Assembly: GCA_003132865.1 (NCBI GenBank)
Contig: PKYZ01000867.1
Coordinates: 1,752-8,406 of the forward strand
DNA length: 6,655 nucleotides
Origin: Bryobacterales bacterium
Lineage (GTDB): Bacteria; Acidobacteriota; Terriglobia; Bryobacterales; Bryobacteraceae
Direction of reading: 5' to 3'
Positions 1 to 5,549 of this stretch are shown one piece after another. The notes beneath the pieces are model-generated. The model was not told the DNA's origin and did no database searches. It was given only the letters and a program-made list of their open reading frames with translations. The number at the start of each line of letters is the position of its first letter. The first letter of the stretch is position 1. The translations under genes were made by a program, and so were the position numbers.

Positions 1-1071
1 CAGGGCGCCGCCCGGAGCACAGTAGTTTGCCTGGTATTCCGGCAGAATCCAGTCGAGAGGGAACAGGCCAGCGAGTCCAGTGACATTGGTGTTCGATCCG
101 ATCAACACGATCACCTTGGTCGACGGATTTCCCAGCGCGCCCGTCATCGCATTCCCGGTGGCTGCCTGAACCATGGAGCGCACCACGTGGGAGGCCGCAT
201 TGGAACTCTGCACCTTGTCCAGATAGGGCGTGCGGAACTCCAGATCGAGGATAAGGTTGTATAAGCGCGAGATCTGGCTGATGCCGCCGAGGGTCAACTG
301 GCCCCAACCGACCTCTGAAGCCGGCATCCCGTCTGCGTACTCCAAAATGAAAGGATCGATGGCAGCATTAACCGTTTCCAGGCCTCCGAGGTCCACCGGC
401 ACTTGGGCGTTTCCGGCCGCAACGACGATGGGACTGGCGGTGGCGTCGACCTTACCTTCCGGGGTTGCGGGCACCGGAGTCTCGCTGGCGGGATAGCCGA
501 ACAAAACCGAGCGCGTGAGGGCGAGTTCGGGGGCGTAGGCGGAGGCCAACAACTGTGGATTAGCGCCGAGACGTCCGGACACGGCTGCGATCGCCCTCCG
601 CTCATCGAGCAGCGCGACGCCGGCGATCACCGGATAGAACACCGGGTCGCTGCCCTGTGGTACGACATAAACGTTTGGTGGGCCGGCCGCCGGGAGCATG
701 CCGATCCAGAAGTCTTGCGCGGTGTCAACGAGCAGATTCCCCACGCTGGCCCGGAAATAGACGAAGGCGGCGTCGGCCGCGTCGTTGCCGGTCAGCAGTC
801 CCTCGTTCGTGAGCCAGAGACGGTAGTAGCCCCCCAGGATGGTCTCCAGCGTGGCACCGTTGATGGTCAGGTTGCCACCAGAACTGCTGAACACCGGGAA
901 TGGTTGCACGGAGAAGGTGTTGAGGGTGTTGTTCGGCACAATGGAAGATCGCACACCATGACGGCCGAAGACGATCACCTGCTTGAGTTTCGTATCATCG
1001 ACGGGCTGAGCCGTGAGAAAGGCAACGGAGAAGAGAGCTAAGGCGACGAGCCGGAGAGAATGAACCTTCAT
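1..1071 (-). CDS. Secreted histidine-type acid phosphatase (AppA/phytase-like), 3' end off the left edge
   Basis: The reverse strand is open from 1071 to base 1 (357 codons, no stop). Residues 1-21 form a signal peptide (Met-Lys start, hydrophobic run, likely cut after LTA), so the product should be exported. RHGVR at 37-41 is the phospho-acceptor motif of branch 2 histidine phosphatases (His38 would carry the phosphate). The stretch TPYLDKVQSSN and the block GSNTNVTGLAGLFPLDW near 325-341 match the AppA C-terminal layout, where GHDTN is expected. Here His-Asp is replaced by Ser326-Asn327, removing the usual proton donor. Family members hydrolyse phosphomonoesters such as phytate or sugar phosphates; the substrate cannot be read from sequence. 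A second in-frame ATG lies at 1077, preceded by an in-frame TAG; I prefer 1071 because MKVHSL begins a typical signal peptide. No clear Shine-Dalgarno is visible. The family is clear; activity is doubtful. Confidence 0.85.
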   Translation of the reverse strand, partial: MKVHSLRLVALALFSVAFLTAQPVDDTKLKQVIVFGRHGVRSSIVPNNTLNTFSVQPFPVFSSSGGNLTINGATLETILGGYYRLWLTNEGLLTGNDAADAAFVYFRASVGNLLVDTAQDFWIGMLPAAGPPNVYVVPQGSDPVFYPVIAGVALLDERRAIAAVSGRLGANPQLLASAYAPELALTRSVLFGYPASETPVPATPEGKVDATASPIVVAAGNAQVPVDLGGLETVNAAIDPFILEYADGMPASEVGWGQLTLGGISQISRLYNLILDLEFRTPYLDKVQSSNAASHVVRSMVQAATGNAMTGALGNPSTKVIVLIGSNTNVTGLAGLFPLDWILPEYQANYCAPGGAL

Positions 1072-1089
1072 GTTCATAAAGCGAGAGTG

Positions 1090-1365
1090 CTAGACGCTAG
1101 ATTTGCTCTCTTGGATTTCGATGACTATCAAACCGGCCGAAGTGCTTTTGGATCGCATCTGGGTCCTGCCCGAATCGTAGATCGGCGCCCCGGAATCGCC
1201 GTTGGCGAAGACCGCGGCCCCGACGCCGGTTCGGCGGCTTACGAAGTTCTTGTAGCGGAAGCTGGTCGCCCCAGTGCCAGACGTGCTCGCGGCTGCGGAC
1301 GCAGGAAAAAGCAACTTAGCCGCCGATGAACGCGGATAAACACTGGATAAACACCGATAAGACAA
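1090..1365 (-). other. Short coding-like open frame, unrecognised
   Basis: This minus-strand frame encodes up to 91 residues and ends 12 bases before the upstream candidate ATG (1077) of the phosphatase. The central part (roughly 1150-1300) looks coding: codons mostly end in G or C and the product has aromatic and glycine-rich segments such as FRYKNF and NGDSGAPIYDSG. The first part overlaps the tandem repeat at 1325-1361, so the start at 1365 is unlikely to be original. I do not recognise the family. It may be the C-terminal scrap of a larger exported protein, or non-coding. GDSGAP resembles a serine-protease active-site loop, but no His or Asp partner motifs are visible, so I make no functional call. 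Confidence 0.2.
1325..1361. repeat. Short degenerate tandem repeat, GATAAACAC-type
   Basis: Units read GATGAACGCG (1325-1334), GATAAACACTG (1335-1345), GATAAACACC (1346-1355), then a partial GATAAG. From memory, intergenic strings of this GATGAACACGGATAA style recur in several environmental bacterial phyla; I cannot confirm that by search. It sits directly upstream of the transposase gene, near the point where that gene appears truncated. Confidence 0.6.
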
Positions 1366-1394
1366 GAACGAATTAAGAGCAGGGCCGCGGGAAA

Positions 1395-2288
1395 ATGCTG
1401 AAGGATGTCGCCTCGGTGGCCAAGCCAGAGACCATCCTCGGCTGGTACCGCAGGCTGGTCGCGAAGAAGTTCGATGGCTCTAAGAAGCGCCGTTCGCCCG
1501 GCCGGCCCCGCATCGACACGGAGATCGAGAAACTAATCCTCGAAATCGTCGACAAGAATTCCGACCGGGGCTACGACAAGGTCGCCGGCGCGCTGGCGAA
1601 TCTCGGCTACGATGTCTCCGATCAGACCGTGGGCAATGTGCTCAAGCGGCATGGGATCTCTCCAGCACCCAAGCGGAAAGGCGGCATCGGATGGAAGGAG
1701 TTCATTAAGGCCCAAGCGGCCGTGACCGCCGCCTGCGATTTCTTCACCGTCGAAGTGCTTACCCTGCGCGGCCTGCTCACCTACTACGTGCTGTTTTTCA
1801 TCCACCTCGACGAAAGCCGCCGAGTGCAGGTGGCGGGCGTCACGCGCCATCCGGACCAGTACTGGATGGAGCAGGTGGCTCGGAACGTGACCATGGAAGG
1901 GATTGGTTTCCTGAACGGATATAAGAAGTTGCGCCAGGATCGCGACCCCAAGTTTTGTCCCGAATTCCGGAGACTGATTGAATCGCCCGGCATCGACAAC
2001 GTCCGGCTCTCCGCGAGGAGTCCGAACTTGAACGCTGTCGCGGAGCGCCGGGTTCGGACCGTAAAATCCGAAGGTCTCTCGAAGCTGATCCTGCTCGGGG
2101 AATCGTCGTTGCGTCGGGCGTTGGCCGAATTCGTCGCCCATTATCATGCGGAGCGCAGTCACCAGCGGAAAGACAACAAGTTACTGTTTCCCGCTCCGGA
2201 CCAACGCATCGGCAGCCCGGAAGGACCAATTCGCTGCAAGGAGCGGCTCGGCGGGCTGCTGAAGCATTACTACCGAAAGGCCGCCTGA
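1395..2288 (+). CDS. DDE transposase / integrase, rve core (IS481/IS3-like)
   Basis: The 297-residue protein belongs to the retroviral-integrase-fold transposases that cut and join the ends of their own element. Residues 10-90 form a helix-turn-helix region (ETILGWYRRL, the basic GRPRID segment, then a second HTH around 58-88 with the usual RGYDKVAGAL pattern). The catalytic core follows: Asp115 in ACDFFTVE, Asp182 in QDRDPKF and Glu217 in SPNLNAVAERRV, a DD(34)E triad by position. The tail has AEFVAHYHAERSHQ, as in related proteins. Relatives are usually some 50-60 residues longer at the N-terminus. Here an in-frame TAA (1374-1376) stands seven codons before the ATG, so the 5' end looks lost. 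AGGG at 1381-1384 is a weak ribosome site. I found no convincing terminal inverted repeats. The core is intact, but mobility is doubtful. Confidence 0.85.
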   Translation: MLKDVASVAKPETILGWYRRLVAKKFDGSKKRRSPGRPRIDTEIEKLILEIVDKNSDRGYDKVAGALANLGYDVSDQTVGNVLKRHGISPAPKRKGGIGWKEFIKAQAAVTAACDFFTVEVLTLRGLLTYYVLFFIHLDESRRVQVAGVTRHPDQYWMEQVARNVTMEGIGFLNGYKKLRQDRDPKFCPEFRRLIESPGIDNVRLSARSPNLNAVAERRVRTVKSEGLSKLILLGESSLRRALAEFVAHYHAERSHQRKDNKLLFPAPDQRIGSPEGPIRCKERLGGLLKHYYRKAA

Positions 2289-2292
2289 CTTC

Positions 2293-2309
2293 CGCGGATC
2301 TCCTCCGCG
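2293..2309 (+). terminator. Hairpin just after the transposase stop
   Basis: CGCGGA (2293-2298) and TCCGCG (2304-2309) pair perfectly around a 5-base loop, starting five bases after the stop codon. No T-run follows, so this is at best a weak intrinsic terminator; it could be chance in GC-rich DNA. Confidence 0.3.
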
Positions 2310-2663
2310 ACTCCAATGGGAATCGGGCGTCTACGGCCTGTCTGTTATGCGTTTCACGAGCTTCGTCGGCTCCGTTGGTCCGTTCTGGTCGTGCAATTCT
2401 GGCTCGGAAGGCTCACAATTCCACACCGCAGCGCCGTTTTGGCGTCCAACGTCGCATGATACTCCGCTCCGAACGGCCCGTAACTCTTTCACAGGAAGGC
2501 GCTTACGTTTCAACGAGTTTCTTGACCATACGGGATCAGATTCCTTGCTGACGCAGGCAATTTCTCACAGAGACCTCAGAGGGACAGCGATCACTGAAGT
2601 ACGGCTGACGCGCGGATTGTGCGATAGCGCGTACAGGTGAGCACGTCGATCATTGAGACTCTT

Positions 2664-2688
2664 CGGATTCGCAACGAAGCGGAATCCG
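2664..2688. repeat. Perfect 7-bp inverted repeat
   Basis: CGGATTC (2664-2670) is mirrored by GAATCCG (2682-2688) with an 11-base centre. There is no adjacent T-run and no neighbouring promoter, so no role is assigned. Confidence 0.4.
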
Positions 2689-2755
2689 GCGGTGTTCATT
2701 CCGGTGAAGGCGGCGTAGTATCAAGCCTCGCCGATCTCAGGCATCGTTAGAAGTC

Positions 2756-2860
2756 GTGGAAACGCAATTGCCGCTTACGGTTGATCCGGAGGTCCTAAGC
2801 GGCACACCTGTCTTCCGCGGGACCCGCGTTCCGGTGCAGCAACGAGTTCCTTTGCGCTGA
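2756..2860 (+). pseudogene. DUF433-domain fragment (antitoxin-like), C-terminus lost
   Basis: From a GTG at 2756 the frame reads LPLTVDPEVLSGTPVFRGTR followed by VPVQ, the hallmark N-terminal motif of DUF433 proteins (D-P-x-x-x-x-G-x-P-x-x-x-G-T-R-x-P-V). These small proteins of about 70-110 residues carry a helix-turn-helix and are often paired with a PIN-like DUF5615 toxin. After VPVQ the similarity stops and the frame ends at TGA 2858-2860, about half the usual length. No partner toxin is visible. The break lies within about 30 bases of the wecB stop, so a deletion joining the two is likely. No ribosome site supports the start; it is probably not functional. Motif recognition is strong, boundaries approximate. 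Confidence 0.7.
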
Positions 2861-2871
2861 GCAGGAGGGAC

Positions 2872-3996
2872 TTACGTCCAGACAAGGCAAGAGTCGTGTA
2901 CCGGCTGATTGAGGAGGACGTCCACAATCCGTTCGGCGGCGCGGCCGTCCCACTTCTCGGGAATGGCCCCCGGGCGAGTGTTGCCATCGAGGATCCAATA
3001 CGCTTCCCGCACGATCCGTTGCGGGTCGGTTCCAACCAGCACGTTGGTTCCGATCTCGCACGTGATCGGGCGCTCGGTGTTCGGCCGCATGGTGAGGCAT
3101 GGCACTCCTAACACAGTTGTCTCTTCCTGGATGCCTCCGCTGTCGGTGAGAACCATGCGGGAGCGCGCGACGAGACCGAGGAAGGGCAGGTAGCTCATTG
3201 GTTCCACGGTGCGGATGCCAGGGTGCAACTCGACCTCCTTCAGCCGGGACGCCGTGCGGGGATGCACGGGGAACACAACCGGAATTCGATCCGCAATCGC
3301 GTTGATTGCCCCCATGATGAGGGCCAGACGTTCAGGCGAGTCCACATTGGCCGGGCGATGCAAGGTGAGGACAGCATACTGCCCCGGCGTCAGACCGTCC
3401 GGCAGCGGCAATTGACGAGCCCGGCCGATCTGCTGCCGCAGGGTATCGATCATGGTGTTGCCGACGAAGTGGATTTTCTGGCTAGCGACACCTTCGTTCC
3501 GCAGATTCTCGACGGCCAAAGTATCGGTTGTGAACAAAAGGTCCGAAATGGCGTCGGTGCAGAGGCGGTTGATCTCTTCCGGCATGGACATGTCGCGCGA
3601 ACGCAGTCCCGCTTCGACGTGAGCGACCCGGATGCCGAGTTTCTTGGCGGTGAGGGCGCAGGCGACCGTCGAGTTCACGTCTCCGACCACGATGACCCAA
3701 TCGGGGCGATGTTCCAGGCACGCCGGTTCAAAAGCCATCATAATGCGCGCGGTCTGCTCGGCATGCGAGCCTGAGCCCACCTCCAGGTTGATGTCGGGTT
3801 CGGGGATCCCGAGGTCGCGGAAGAAGTCGTCCGACATGTTCCGGCTGTAGTGCTGGCCGGTGTGGACCAGCAGCAGGTCGGCGGTAGACTGCGCGTTTCG
3901 CCGCGAGGAGAACGCCCGGTGAATGGGGGCGATCTTCATGAAGTTGGGGCGGGCACCAACGACTAAGAGGTATTTCGTTGTTTTCGACGAGGACAT
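2872..3996 (-). CDS. wecB: UDP-N-acetylglucosamine 2-epimerase (non-hydrolysing)
   Basis: This cytoplasmic enzyme interconverts UDP-GlcNAc and UDP-ManNAc, supplying ManNAc units for surface polysaccharides. The 374-residue protein is full length with family motifs in order: GARPNFMKIAP (14-24), HTGQHY (45-50), GDVNST (105-110), HVEAGLRS (126-133), PEEINR (139-144), HRPAN (213-217), HPRT (245-248), DSGGIQEE (285-292) and RPNTERP (304-310). The acidic residues and His213 that correspond to the catalytic set of E. coli WecB are present. The last dozen residues (NQPVHDSCLVWT) extend past the usual end near VDVLL and may be read from a deletion junction. No wecC or glycosyltransferase neighbour is present, so the pathway is unclear. 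No good Shine-Dalgarno precedes the ATG: the nearest purine stretch is GGAGAG about 18 bases upstream, in what looks like IS256-type end sequence. Hydrolysing NeuC-type epimerases are related, but the motif pattern fits the non-hydrolysing class. Confidence 0.93.
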   Translation of the reverse strand: MSSSKTTKYLLVVGARPNFMKIAPIHRAFSSRRNAQSTADLLLVHTGQHYSRNMSDDFFRDLGIPEPDINLEVGSGSHAEQTARIMMAFEPACLEHRPDWVIVVGDVNSTVACALTAKKLGIRVAHVEAGLRSRDMSMPEEINRLCTDAISDLLFTTDTLAVENLRNEGVASQKIHFVGNTMIDTLRQQIGRARQLPLPDGLTPGQYAVLTLHRPANVDSPERLALIMGAINAIADRIPVVFPVHPRTASRLKEVELHPGIRTVEPMSYLPFLGLVARSRMVLTDSGGIQEETTVLGVPCLTMRPNTERPITCEIGTNVLVGTDPQRIVREAYWILDGNTRPGAIPEKWDGRAAERIVDVLLNQPVHDSCLVWT

Positions 3997-4011
3997 TGGA
4001 AAGAGATTGCC

Positions 4012-4040
4012 CGACTCTCCGTTGAAAGTTAGCGACTCTC
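4012..4040. repeat. Direct repeat CGACTCTC, 21 bp apart, upstream of wecB
   Basis: CGACTCTC occurs at 4012-4019 and 4033-4040, start to start 21 bp, which is two helical turns. It lies between the wecB start (3996) and the IS256-type relic (ending 4053). It could be an internal repeat of the element's end or a regulator site for wecB; the sequence alone does not decide. Confidence 0.4.
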
Positions 4041-4052
4041 AGTACTCATAGA

Positions 4053-4246
4053 CTACGCGACCCTGGCCCCCTTTGCAACCGGTGCAGCCGATCTCTTCGA
4101 TGCGGCATTTTCTATTGAGGACAACAAGAGCGGAATCTCCCTATAGCCGATGACTCGCCGAAATTGACGCTCGGCCACCAGCAAGCCCGAGGCGATTCCA
4201 GCGCTCGGTGATCTCCCTTCCGCCAGCGTTTCGGCGGGGTGACCCT
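4053..4246 (-). pseudogene. IS256-family transposase, C-terminal relic
   Basis: The minus strand from a stop at 4245-4247 to TAG 4053-4055 encodes a tail containing GLLVAERQFRRVIGYREIPL then LLSSIENAASK, the characteristic C-terminal end of IS256/mutator-type transposases (W..a..ll.AE..FrrvkGYre...L). Upstream, the expected preceding segment continues only by changing frame: KRWRKGDH is visible in one frame and ERW in another around 4190-4235, so at least one or two indels are present. The N-terminal DDE domain is absent. The 5' break meets the HNH-like relic near 4245-4260. Bases about 3999-4030, next to the wecB start, resemble the terminal inverted repeat of such an element (AGATTGCCCGACTCTCC). 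The relic cannot encode an active enzyme. Confidence 0.7.
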
Positions 4247-4260
4247 AATCGAACGGAGGG

Positions 4261-4488
4261 GAAACTGCCCACACGAACGTCTTGGGCCCCAGAAGACGTC
4301 GGACCTTTCCGCAGTCCCGCTTTGTTCTGAGCACCATCGGGCGTGTCCAGATTCTTATCACCGTCTGGGAGAAGAGCGTTTCGTACGGGTGCAGCAGCCT
4401 GGATTTGCCAGAACTCGTTAGTGCCCTGAATAGCCGCTTCCGCCGGCTGATCCAAAAAATTGACCCCCGCCACCCATCAAGTTCATGA
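4261..4488 (+). pseudogene. HNH-nuclease-like relic with two frameshifts
   Basis: Three pieces in two frames line up as one protein: ETAHTNVLGP (4261-4290, frame 1), then QKTSDLSAVPLCSEHH plus DSYHRLGEERFVRVQ (about 4290-4395, frame 3), then LDLPELVSALNSRF (from about 4399, frame 1 again, ending at TGA 4486-4488). The order A-H-T, then S-D-L-x-x-x-P-L-C-x-x-H-H, then Y-H-x-L-G, matches the C-terminal part of small HNH-type zinc-finger nuclease proteins common in phage-derived regions, including DUF968-like ones. The first shift behaves like a small deletion losing a few codons between GP and QK; the second behaves like one extra base at about 4394-4398. The N-terminal part, where the first Cys pair would lie, is missing upstream of 4246. 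Not functional. The family name is from recall of the motif. Confidence 0.6.
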
Positions 4489-4613
4489 TGTGTGTGTAGC
4501 GGAGGCCGCGGAGCAACAATGTTGGACGTCGTAGCCTCAGTTAGGGGGTTGAGAGCCGATCGAAGCGGCTCCTTGGAATGCTCGCACCAATAAGAGATAC
4601 GGACTCTGGCCCG

Positions 4614-4630
4614 TGATAAATGATAAATGA
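4614..4630. repeat. Tandem TGATAAA x2
   Basis: TGATAAA occurs at 4614-4620 and 4621-4627, followed by TGA. It lies in a 184-base gap (4489-4672) between the HNH relic and brnA in which I see no gene. On the minus strand it is downstream of brnA; no terminator hairpin is obvious. Confidence 0.45.
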
Positions 4631-4672
4631 CCTTTGTGTTCGGACGTGGCGGCAGGCAGTTCGTGTCGGCCC

Positions 4673-4927
4673 TCAGCCGGCCTTCCGTAGTTCTTCCCGG
4701 ATGACCCGCCGCAGCGTGCTTTCCAGCGGCTCCCGGGCTGCCGCCACATGTTGTGTCAGCACGTCGTTGATGAGGCTTTGGTAGCTGCCTCCGCCGGCCG
4801 CGTGTACCTGGTCACGGAACCAGGCGAGCGCCGGATTGTCCAGCCGGATGGTGATACGCGTCTTACCCGCCGCCGTTTTCACGACTGGGCCACGTTTCGC
4901 CTTAGAAAAGTCGTATTCCTTTTTCAT
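4673..4927 (-). CDS. brnA: BrnA-type antitoxin
   Basis: BrnA proteins bind and neutralise the RelE-fold RNase BrnT and repress their own operon as ribbon-helix-helix DNA-binding proteins. The 84-residue protein starts MKKEYDFSKAKRGPVV, the standard BrnA opening. A short strand KTRITIRLD (22-30) then leads into two helices (about 31-44 and 48-62), giving the ribbon-helix-helix fold, and a charged C-terminal helix (65-83). An upstream in-frame start at 5005 would give 110 residues, but it reads through the end of brnT and I reject it. The ATG at 4925-4927 overlaps the ancestral brnT TGA as ATGA and has GAGGG six bases upstream, so the two genes were translationally coupled. The coding frame looks intact although its toxin partner is broken. 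Confidence 0.85.
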   Translation of the reverse strand: MKKEYDFSKAKRGPVVKTAAGKTRITIRLDNPALAWFRDQVHAAGGGSYQSLINDVLTQHVAAAREPLESTLRRVIREELRKAG

Positions 4928-5197
4928 CGTTTTCCCTCGTACTGGCGCCATTCGCGCGGGGTGGCCTGACGTGCTGAGATCAGCCGGATCTGGTCGCCGC
5001 GCCACGTGTTAGACCACGACCAGCAACCGGCCTAGCGCGTCCATTCCCAGAGTGATCCAGCGGTCCTCTTCCGCGGCGAAGGCATCCCCCATGGTGTGCG
5101 CGGATTCGTCTTCGAGAGCGGTGGCTGCATCGGCGAAATCGATGCCGTGTTTCCCCAGATTCGCGTTGGCCTTGGCCGCATTCCACTCGAAGCTCAC
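4924..5197 (-). pseudogene. brnT: BrnT-type toxin broken by a one-base insertion
   Basis: BrnT is a small RelE-fold ribonuclease toxin that cuts RNA and arrests translation. From GTG 5195-5197 the frame reads SFEWNAAKANANLGKHGIDF then ADAATALED, the family signature (FEW..K...N..KHG..F..A), and continues to LGRLLVVV. It then hits TAA at 5009-5011 after 62 residues. Shifting by one base at that point restores TWRGDQIRLISARQATPREW and RQYEGKR, ending at TGA 4924-4926, which gives 90 residues, the normal BrnT length, with ATGA overlap to brnA. The ancestral codon was probably TAC (VVYTWRG) and an extra A made TAAC. The truncated product lacks the last strand and helix with the conserved Arg-rich segment, so it should be inactive. 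An assembly error is the main alternative. Confidence 0.85.
4934..4938 (-). promoter_or_regulatory. Ribosome-binding site of brnA
   Basis: GAGGG on the minus strand, six bases before the ATG at 4927 and inside the 3' end of brnT. It decides between the 84-residue start and the longer upstream one. Confidence 0.6.
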
Positions 5198-5204
5198 TGT
5201 TTTT

Positions 5205-5227
5205 ATTATATGCACAAAAGTACATAT
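5205..5227 (-). promoter_or_regulatory. brnT promoter -10 with overlapping palindromic operator
   Basis: On the minus strand a perfect TATAAT (5210-5205) lies seven bases before the GTG start, with only a weak -35 candidate (CCGTCA). An imperfect palindrome covers the same site: on the plus strand ATATGCAC (5208-5215), AAAA, GTACATAT (5220-5227), with 7 of 8 positions matching. This fits autoregulation by BrnA binding over the -10. The spacing implies a leaderless or nearly leaderless brnT message. The binding role is inferred from family knowledge. Confidence 0.6.
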
Positions 5228-5549
5228 CTGACGGTGAGAGGTCGCGGAAGGTTCGGAGCCCGGGCGCCAGGTAAGCGTTCGCCGGCTCGGTCTGATCACT
5301 TTGATGCGTGCCGGCGGTTCGCGGGCAGGAATGTGGCGAGCAGCCCGGCTCGCTTGTGGATGCCCCACAGCGCCTGCGACTGGGCCAGACCTCCCTGCCT
5401 GTAAATAACAGGCAAACAACAGGAACGGCGGACACGGCCGAGCCTCGGACGCCGCACTGTTTTCGAGGCAGCCCTCATCGGGCCTCTGGCTGCGCAGTGC
5501 AAGGCGGCTCCGGTGCGGTGCTGCATGGCACTGGGCGCTGGGGGCCACA
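5228..5549. other. Region without a recognisable gene upstream of brnT
   Basis: No open frame here has recognisable motifs. On the minus strand the frame shared by the DUF5681-like fragment and brnT stays open across the whole stretch, but its product is rich in Arg, Pro and Ala with no family pattern, so I treat it as chance readthrough. A small hairpin lies at 5396-5414. Confidence 0.5.
5396..5414. repeat. Perfect 7-bp hairpin
   Basis: TGCCTGT (5396-5402), loop AAATA, ACAGGCA (5408-5414). There is no T-run on either side sufficient for a terminator, and another ACAGG follows at 5419. It could be an operator half-site pair or chance. Confidence 0.45.

Larger units (their letters stand above)
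2289..2755. other. Region without a recognisable gene
   Basis: Short open frames exist on both strands (for example 2347-2640 plus, 2331-2513 minus), but their products are low in recognisable motifs and have no ribosome site, so I treat them as chance. The region may hold the lost right flank of the transposon or worn-out coding sequence. The only structure I can point to is an inverted repeat at 2664-2688. Confidence 0.5.

Noticed and set aside
403..1041. Plus-strand open frame of 212 codons in the phosphatase region
   Set aside because: It is the shadow of the phosphatase frame, which has a signal peptide, RHGVR and family-like blocks on the minus strand.
1150..1200. GDSGAP as a serine-protease active site
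   Set aside because: The frame is short and shows no catalytic His or Asp motifs or protease fold segments; the motif alone is not enough.
1325..1361. CRISPR-like array
   Set aside because: The units are about 10 bases, directly adjacent and without spacers; no cas gene is present.
1533..2162. Long minus-strand open frame opposite the transposase
   Set aside because: It is the antisense of a well-supported DDE transposase gene and has no family motifs of its own.
2347..2640. Possible small gene of 97 codons after the transposase
   Set aside because: There is no ribosome site or recognisable motif, the composition is rich in Ser, Arg and Thr, and a competing minus-strand frame is equally open.
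4990..5030. Programmed +1 frameshift in brnT, by analogy with the prfB site
   Set aside because: The shift is +1 at GTC TAA C, but there is no Shine-Dalgarno-like stimulator just upstream, and a valine tRNA on GTC would not re-pair on TCT. A simple insertion explains it better.
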